From Nemertoderma westbladi (lineage: Eukaryota > Xenacoelomorpha > Nemertodermatida > Nemertodermatidae), in assembly GCA_032718475.1 (NCBI GenBank), contig JAUCBJ010008826.1, positions 1 through 64,000 on the forward strand: 64,000 nt of DNA, written 5' to 3'. A program made the translations under genes and the position numbers. Under the pieces are notes generated by a model that saw only the letters and a list, made by a program, of their open reading frames with translations, searched no databases and was not told where the DNA came from. Positions 57,033-64,000 of this stretch are shown one piece after another (the stretch's first letter is position 1; each line of letters starts with the position of its first letter).

Positions 57033-57748
57033 TTATGTTGGGGAGTCCCTAGATGTTTGTTGGATTAGGGAGGTGGTCATGGGAAGAGTATCTTGCCTTC
57101 CATAGTTTCCGGAGAGTTCTCTGTCTCTTTCCAGTAAACATAAACGACCAACTGGGCGATTGAGCTGCTGTGTCTCGAAGACAATTCCCGGTTTCTTAAA
57201 GTTACGTCGCATGACGACGAGTTCTACCGATCGCACTAAACCATCATCCGAGATGTGAGTCTCGATGATACGACCTGTCTGCCACCGCTTACGTGGAAGA
57301 TCTGAATCCACAATAAGGACCATGTCTCCAGCGCTGACGTTTTCTTGCTGCTCAAACCACTTAGTTCGAAGTTGTAGATAATGTGTGTAATTTGCAGATA
57401 ATGTTTTTCGAAATGGTCAGCGAAACGACGGGATAACAACTGCATAAGTTGCCAAGTTTGCCGGCAGTATTCGTCTCCGTCTGTGATTTCCGATCGTGGG
57501 AGCATGGCTACAGGTTTCTTCAGTAGGAAGTGCGCGGGTGTTAGCGCTTCCAGGGAATCGGGACTCGATGAGACTGGCATAAGCGGTCTCTCGTTGAGAT
57601 AGGCGGCGATTTCCTCCATTAACGTCCGCAAAAGTTCGTCGGTGAGATACGCGCGGCACGGCACTATGAAGTGAAATGCGGTCTTCACGCTCCTGATTAA
57701 TCTCTCCCAACTTCCTCCCCACCAAGGGGCGTCGGCGGCGTTGAAGGT
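57033..57748 (-). pseudogene. Integrase end and DUF5641 domain, copy B
   Basis: After a TGA near 57750 the frame continues with PWWGGSWERLIRS, which holds the third catalytic acid (Glu) of the integrase. It runs through NERPLMPVSSSPDSLEALTP, then a frameshift near 57370 and MVLIVDSDLPRKRWQTGRI to QQLNRPVGRLCLLE. The last part is the DUF5641 domain that typically closes BEL/Pao Pol. The end DTLPMTTSLIQQTSRDSPT matches copy A. Confidence 0.8.
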
Positions 57749-59371
57749 TCAGCTAGACGCTGTTACCCTTAGCTGATCGTCCACCTGTCTTTGGTTCCAA
57801 TCTTTGACGTAAGCCTTGATTTCATTGTTGGCACCAATGAAGTTCGTTCCCTTATCAGATCTCATCGTGTTACTAGTTCCAAAGCGAGCGATCTGTTGTC
57901 GTAAGCTCAATAGGAAGCTGTTGGTAGATAAATCGTTCACCATATCGAGATGGATAGCTCTACAAGTCATACAAACAAAGATGACACACCATCTCTTGAC
58001 TATAGTCCTAGCACGATATACTTCAATAGGGCCAAATAAATCTACACCGGTATTAGTAAAAGGTGGTTCATAGAAGCTTACTCGTTCCCTAGGTAATTCT
58101 GCCTCTCGCTGTGTTAAAGGCCTACTGAATGCTTTCCTACAGGGTATGCAGTTCCTAAGAACTTGGTTCAGAGCTCTACGGGGTTTATAAAAATAATAGC
58201 GAGTTCGAATTTCGCTAAGAACTCGTTCTCTACCAGCATGATAAAGATTGCTGTGAACATCTACAATCATCTTGATTTGTATTTCCAGATTTCTAATGAG
58301 TATGGGAAACTTAGTATCAAAGGATAATGGAGCATTAATTAATCTTCCTCCAACACGTATCAACCCATCTATCATTGTGCTAGAGAAACGATCCCTTAAG
58401 CGCATCTGTGGATTTCTCAACAACAGGAAGTACTTATCGGAATCCTCATAGCATTGCAGGAGTCTCAGCATCTGCTTATTGGTTTCTTCATGCTCCTGAT
58501 AACTGATCTTCTCCTTCAGAAACCTGTCGGATATCTTATATTTGGGAAGATCTTTAACAACATGAACCTGCACAGATGTCAGTGGAGCGGTATCACTAGT
58601 GGTCTTCGTCCTGGAGTAGTGATGATGAAAACATCGCTTTAAATATGTAATGGCTTTACAGAGCCGATTCCAGGAACTATAATGATGTATCGCTCTCTGC
58701 AGAAGAGGTGAGAGTCCTTGCGAGACGTCTGGTATTCCAGATTTCCAATCCCTCTCTCTGATTTCCACAACAGACTTATTTGTAGCTGTGGGTTTTGGAT
58801 CCAAAGCGTCGTCTCCGGAAGTGTGTAGTACAGACAGATCTACCACGGGTTTAAATAACTTCGATTTACTCGCCCGAGTTTTAGGTTTGACTTTCCCCGC
58901 TCCCTTGGCCTGTCTAATCTCCGCCGTAGTAAGATGAGGAGGCCATTCATCCACTTCTTTGCTTAGGAAGTCGGGTCCACCTAACCAGTATGGAGTATCT
59001 ATCAGTTCTTGTGGAGTTGCTCCCCTGGATGCGATGTCTGCTGGATTAATCGTTCCGGGGCAATGTCTCCATTGATCCATCTTCGTGCGACTAAGTATAA
59101 TGGCTACTCTGTTGGTAACGAAGACGCTGAACTGACAGACTTCATTGGTTATATACTCCAACACGAGTAAAGCATCGGTCCAATAGACAGTTTTCTCCAG
59201 TGGATATTCGATCTGTTCTGTTACATTCCGGCCGATGGCTGTAGCGTATAGAGCCGCTTTTAACTCCGCTCGAGGAACTTTCAACTTGTTGTTTATCAAT
59301 GCCTTAGAGGTAACCAAGGCGACTTTGATTCCATCTGGAGTTTCCACTCTCAGGTAGGCTACTATACCTAT
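57749..59371 (-). pseudogene. RNase H and integrase core, copy B
   Basis: RNase H: VFGDASDMG straddles a stop (59372), then RAELKAAL, WTDALLVLEYI and NPADIASRG supply the remaining acidic residues. A linker follows, then the zinc-binding HHCC domain (HSNLYHAGRERVL...CIPCRKAF) and the rve integrase core with TGVDLFGPIEV (first Asp) and RSDKGTNFIGANNEI (second Asp). It would remove RNA from hybrids and insert the cDNA, giving 5-bp duplications as seen at copy A and the solo LTR. Confidence 0.88.
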
Positions 59372-60963
59372 TCACATGTCGCTGGCGTCTCCAAACACAT
59401 GGAGTTGATAGGAATACGTAGGGAGAACATGACCAAAATATGAACGGGAAATTATAAAGTTCTCGATGGCTGGTAGAGAATCTTCCCATTTCATCCACTT
59501 CTTTAATAGTTCTCCCTTAAGTGGATCGTCCCATGAGTGGTTTTCAAGCCACATTTGTTGTACTAAACTCCGAGCAATCAATATAACTGGGCTAATAAAT
59601 CCCAATGGATCGAAATAAGTGCTCAGGATACTTAAACAAATCCGTTTAGTCCGAACTGGATTATCTCGCTGTTTGAGCTGGAAAAACAGGATATCTCTCT
59701 CTGTGTCCCATTTCAAACCAAGTGTTTTGGTTTCTGGAAGATCGTCTTTGATTAGGTCTAGATCTTTCGCTCCTCGATCTTCTACCGGAATCGATTCCAG
59801 AAACTCACGGGAGTTGCTGGTGAATTTAGTTAATCGAAATCCACCTCTTTTTAAGCACTCTACCGTTCCTTTGGCGACATCAATGGCTTCTTCCACCGAT
59901 GGAAGGGACTTTAAATTGTCGTCCATGTATATATCCCGTTTGATGTTGTCGATCACCTCTTTAGAGAAGGCGTCCCGGTTGTCATCAGCAGTGGTGCGCA
60001 CCACTGAGCAGGCGTTTGAAGGGCTTGAGATGATCCCAAAAGCCTGGATGGTCATCCAATACTCCACCGGTTTCTGGTTGAGGTCTCCTTCAGGCCACCA
60101 CAGAAATCGTAGGCTGTCTCGATCCCTATCCAGCGCCTTGACTTGTAAGAACATGCCTTCTATATCGGAGGCAGAAACGATTTAATATTGTCGTAATCTT
60201 AAGAATATTCCCAACAAGGATTGGAGTAAGTTGGGTCCTGATAACAACTCGGAATTAAGGGATTGGCCCATGTAGAGGGCGGAGCCGTCAAATACTACCC
60301 GTACTTCATGGGGTTTACCGGGTTTGGGAACGTAATGATGTGTTAGATAGTACGTTCTCTCAGTTATGGTGTTTCTTCCGGTACTCGCTCCGCATATCCC
60401 TTGTTAATAAATTTCTTCAACTGAGTCTGGTACATTTCTTTAGCTGAAGCATTTGCCGTAAGGCATCGATGTAGTTGAGCAATTCTTTTCTCCGCCAAGG
60501 GTCGGTTGTTTATGAATTTTGGTTCTTGCTTTCGGAATGGTAGACCGATTTCATATCTACCTTGATCTTTAAGAAAACGTGTAGTTGTCTCCTGGATCTG
60601 CTTGGCTCTTTCTTCTTCTACCAATAGGGCCTTATCGTAGGAATTGGGCTCTACAGCCTCTTGAGTAAAGAATCGCACGGTGTGTTCATCCCGAGTCTTC
60701 ACGTTATAGCGCTCTATTACGTCATTCAGTTCGTCGTTATAGTCGACTTGTCCTGATGGACGAATGTGTTGACATAGGTTCACTTGGTTTTGCCAAGTCT
60801 CGTTTTCCGTAAGGAGGTTGATGGTATTCTCCTCGTCGAAGAGTTGGTGGATATCGTCATTATCTGAGGAGTATGGTGTTCCCTCAGTTGGGTCGTCTAC
60901 CTCACTGATCTCCGCTTCCCATTCACTTACTTGGTATACCCGTTCTTTTGGTAACCTTTCCAT
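59372..60963 (-). pseudogene. Reverse transcriptase, copy B
   Basis: Open from 60963 to 60364 (RT N-terminus, ENTINLLTEN... LKKFINKGYAERV). A frameshift near 60365 leads to HHYVPKPGKPHEVRVVFDGSA, then a TAA near 60183. It reopens with SASDIEGMFLQV (motif A Asp), FGIISSPSNA and YMDDNL (motif C, both Asp present), followed by the thumb/connection to FGDASDM. A BEL/Pao-type RT with all core motifs but at least two inactivating lesions. Confidence 0.9.
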
Positions 60964-61870
60964 GAGAGTTCTACGGGAAGGGCCAGTAAATTACCAACCT
61001 ACTCTAGTTCTTCCCGCATAGGCTTGTAGTGGTTGCGGTTGAGCAGGCCGTTTCTCCAATGTCTCAAGCGCCTCATGCGCATTTTGGCCGATGAGTATTT
61101 GCACTCCAGGGTAATATGTGTTGAATCTAGGTATATTAAGCTGCTGGGTGAAATCGTCCTCATCCCAGTTATAAGGTTCTACTTCGCTGGTAGCGAAGTT
61201 CTTTATCGCCACCATTTTTACTGACCTTATACTGTGTTCTCCTAGTTCATCCTGGGGGGTGGACAACACACCTACATAATAATCCGCTATTACTGTAGAT
61301 TTCCAAACCTGCATAATTCCTGACATGTTTAACTTAGTTCGGAACTTGGGTTGTCCAGCAAAGATGTCTTCGGCAGTTCTTTGTCGATGAATGTCCCTGT
61401 GCTACCGGAGTCAAGTAGGGCGTTCACTATATAACTCCTTTCAGGTCCGTGGACCCTCAACTGCACTACGGGAAATTCTCGGATTCCTACATTGGAAGTT
61501 GGCGCATCTAGGTATATTAAGCTGCTGGGTGAAGTCGTCCTCATCCCAGTTATAAGGTTCTACTTCGCTGGTAGCGAAGTTCTTTATCGCCACCATTTTT
61601 ACTGACCTTATACTGTGTTCTCCTAGTTCATCCTGGGGGGTGGACAACACACCTACATAATAATCCGCTATTACTGTAGATTTCCAAACCTGCATAATTC
61701 CTGACATGTTTAACTTAGTTCGGAACTTGGGTTGTCCAGCAAAGATGTCTTCGGCTAGTTCTTTGTCGATGAATGTCCCTGTGCTACCGGAGTCAAGTAG
61801 GGCGTTCACTATATAACTCCTTTCAGGTCCGTGGACCCTCAACTGCACTACGGGAAATTCTCGGATTCCT
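60964..61870 (-). pseudogene. Protease region with a 381-bp tandem duplication, copy B
   Basis: The DUF1758 aspartic protease (LLDSGSTGTFID) appears twice. The upstream copy is at about 61870-61509 and the second at about 61489-61128, offset by 381 bp. At the junction the first copy ends ...LNIPR and jumps back to APTSNVGIREF. The second copy has a 1-bp loss (KELAED becomes KELPKT), then resumes at MSGIMQVW to the end of the domain near 60991. The frame is not continuous into RT. Confidence 0.85.
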
Positions 61871-63060
61871 ACATTGGAAGTTGGTGCTTTCCAAGATGGT
61901 TGTCGGTCAGAAGTAGTTAGGGGGGGCTCGCTGTCGGTGTCCTTTTCGTACGTAAGTGCTTGATACACTGCGGTATTTATCAGGTAACAGGATTCGTTTT
62001 CGTCGGAGAATTCGTCCGTATAGAATCCTTCCATCTCAGAACTTTGGTCAGTGTCGTTCACATCACTGAATTGGACATGTAGTTCGGACTCACTTACCTG
62101 ACTCGGGCTGTTTCGTTCGAATTCAGTGTGCAACAAGATATGATGTTTTGCGCCGCACTTTGCACACCTTGCGTCGGAGTAACAGGTTCGCCGTTGGTGT
62201 CCTTGTCTGAGGCAATTATAACACAACCGCTTATCCCACATGACTTCCCGTCTATCCTTTAATGATTTCGTTAGGAATTCATCACACACATTCAAACGGT
62301 GGGGCCCGTCACACAGCGCACATTTCGATTTGATGTTACTTACCTTATTTTGAGTGACGTTGTGCACACTCGTTCTTTCTTCGGGCTTTCTTACATGAAT
62401 TCTCTTAGGAGACGTAGGAGGAGTTTTTCTTACCTGTTCTCTCCTGTCATTGGTTCGAGACTTGAATTTACTTACGTCTTTAGGCGTTTTGTTGACATAA
62501 TAAGATCTTTCAGTGTCTTTCCCGCTGTCCTCTTCTTGAGAAGCCTGGCTTTCACCGTCGTCGGTATAACACACTGGTGTTACCTTTCTCCTAGAAACGG
62601 GTTTCTCACTTACCTTATTTTCCGGTGTCTTCTCTCTGGACTGCTTTAGGAGCTGTAATTTTACTTCTCCATCTAAGAATGACATGAGATCAGCCATGGT
62701 AGGGTCTCGTCGTTGTTGTTCCATCATATATAACACTTTCTTATCCCAGTGAGTACCTACTCCACCCTTCGGTAAAGTAGAGGCCACGGCTCCAATAACC
62801 ATAGAACTCTGATATTCATGAGACTTACCTAGCCAATCTAATTGTCTACAGATCTCCTGAATCTCATCAGAAAACTCTATAATCCCGCTGCTAATGAACT
62901 TTCGGGGGGCTACCAATTTTGCATAGAAATACCTAGCTATGTTATTCCTATTACCATACCTGATGTTTAGTGTATCCCAAACTTGTCTTAATCCATCTGG
63001 ATGTCCAATAAACTTTAACGCCATTAACTTGGAGATCCTTCCAAGCACTCGATGAGGAAT
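61871..63060 (-). pseudogene. Gag nucleocapsid and DUF1759 end, copy B
   Basis: Frame open after a 1-bp loss near 63035 (ggatctccaag against ggatctcccaag in copy A). Contains the rest of DUF1759, the Ser/Lys/Arg linker with donor-like sites, and three zinc motifs (CALCDGPHRLNVC, CYNCLRQGHQRRTC, CAKCGAKHHILLH). Unlike copy A it reads through into protease (GIREF). Confidence 0.85.
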
Positions 63061-64000
63061 CTAAGTTTCTCTCCGTTAGATAGCACAGAGTTCTGTATGT
63101 TATCTTTGTAGTATTCATTAAAAGGTAACCATTTCATCTCATCTCCATTGAACTTGACGATCTCTCCCACCTTTACCGCTTGACGGGCTTCGGTTCTAGC
63201 CATTTGACGTGTAAAACTTTCTTGGGCCATCGTATTATTTAATATCGAGTTATCGGTATATAAATTTCTCGGATTATTATCAGGTCTATATGGAATATCA
63301 TTGTCAACAGGTTTATAATTACCCTTAATAGGGTTTTCTATAGGAGTTTCTACTTCACTAGCAGTATAGATGTGTGTAGGCTCCACACCTTGCACATGAA
63401 ATACTTCAGACCTAACAGGTTGACACATTGTTACTGGGGTTGGTGGTATACCCCTTTGGGTATTTACTAATTTATCTCTCTCTAATGCGATACTCTGCTG
63501 CACTTCTTGCAACTCTAACCTACTTTCCCTTACCGTGCCCTTGAACTGCTGAACAGTTCCTTCCATCTCCCGGACCTGCTGAGAGGAGCACTTACGGTGT
63601 TCCATCAGCTGCCCGAGCAGGAGACCCATCTCCCGTCGTCCCTCAGCTACCCACTCGACCGCCGAAGCGGGAGTCGCCAACGTAGTAGCGGGCGAGCGAG
63701 AGACGACGGGCGATAAATTCTTGATATCTCGCTCAGCGTCCAGGACGGGTTCGGACTCGTGAACAGTCCTACTGGGCATAGGTAGTTTAGTACTGTGCAA
63801 AGGGAATTTAGAGGTAGGTTCTGGGAGTACAGGTGTCTCTATCACCGAAGGGGTGGCTTCGAGAACAGGCCTAATTATTTCAGGCTCATCTACTATAGTA
63901 GGGAGTCTTTCTATTTTAATTATTTGGTCTATGGGTTCTGTACTACCTAAGTCTGTGCAAGCTAGTTGCCTTCTAACAGCTGGGGGCAAGTCAGGCAATT
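63061..64000 (-). CDS. Gag middle region, copy B (continues beyond window)
   Basis: Open from the window edge to 63024. Starts in LPPAVRRQLA text and passes a Pro/Glu-rich linker and a short helical stretch (QFKGTVRESRLELQEVQQS) into DUF1759 (VKFNGDEMKW). It is intact where copy A has the 8-bp loss. The upstream coiled-coil part lies outside the window. Confidence 0.8.

Larger units (their letters stand above)
49910..64000 (-). mobile_element. BEL/Pao LTR retrotransposon copy B (5' end off window)
   Basis: Minus-strand copy: 3' LTR 49910-51062, ORF2 51141-55394, spacer 55395-57032, pol 57033-61870, gag to the window edge. It retains RT, RNase H and integrase that copy A lacks, but has several stops, frameshifts and a 381-bp duplication in the protease. 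By analogy with copy A the missing part (gag start, leader, 5' LTR) should be about 6.5 kb. Bases next to the 3' LTR are GCTTT (49905-49909); the partner duplication is outside the window. Confidence 0.95.

Overview
The window is animal nuclear DNA, probably from an aquatic invertebrate. The evidence is metazoan BEL/Pao LTR retrotransposons, RTE-type LINEs, tRNA-derived SINEs, long satellites, and at least one plausible spliced host gene. The species cannot be named from the sequence. Almost everything here is mobile or repetitive DNA, and most coding sequence is decayed.

Layout. 1-3723 is the 3' end of a BEL/Pao element (copy C, +). 3998-8028 is a small foldback element split by an RTE-like LINE (4057-7300, 20-bp target duplication). 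8149-8944 is a 32-bp satellite and 9672-10875 an (AAATG)n array of about 1.2 kb. 11388-13360 is a second LINE (-). A candidate host exon lies at 13973-14269 (-) and another at 37941-38207 (-), with matching splice sites and phase. The intron between them (about 23.7 kb) holds a large element with long inverted arms (15856-18950 and 35043-37833). Its interior carries a minus-strand gene with a zinc-finger start, an acidic middle and lysine-rich 28-residue repeats. That gene is split by BEL/Pao copy A (20356-34503, LTRs 1167 and 1166 bp, target duplication CATCG). A solo LTR of the same family (17598-18783, target duplication CATAG) sits in the left arm.

38.2-49.9 kb is a graveyard of tandem repeats, decayed reverse transcriptases, a SINE and terminal-inverted-repeat elements. 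49910-64000 is BEL/Pao copy B (-), running off the right edge.

The most interesting unit is the BEL/Pao family. Besides gag, protease, RT, RNase H and integrase, it has a separate large frame downstream of pol (ORF2, about 1418 codons in copy B) after a conserved 1.63-kb spacer. ORF2 has cysteine/histidine clusters including a CCHC knuckle and a very basic tail, shows no envelope hallmarks, and is unfamiliar to me. The gag nucleocapsid region also contains six in-frame AG|GTAAG(T/A) donor-like sites, most of them kept in both gag copies. This suggests, without proving, a spliced subgenomic message. The second candidate novelty is the long-arm inverted-repeat element with its own promoter-like region and zinc-finger/acidic gene.
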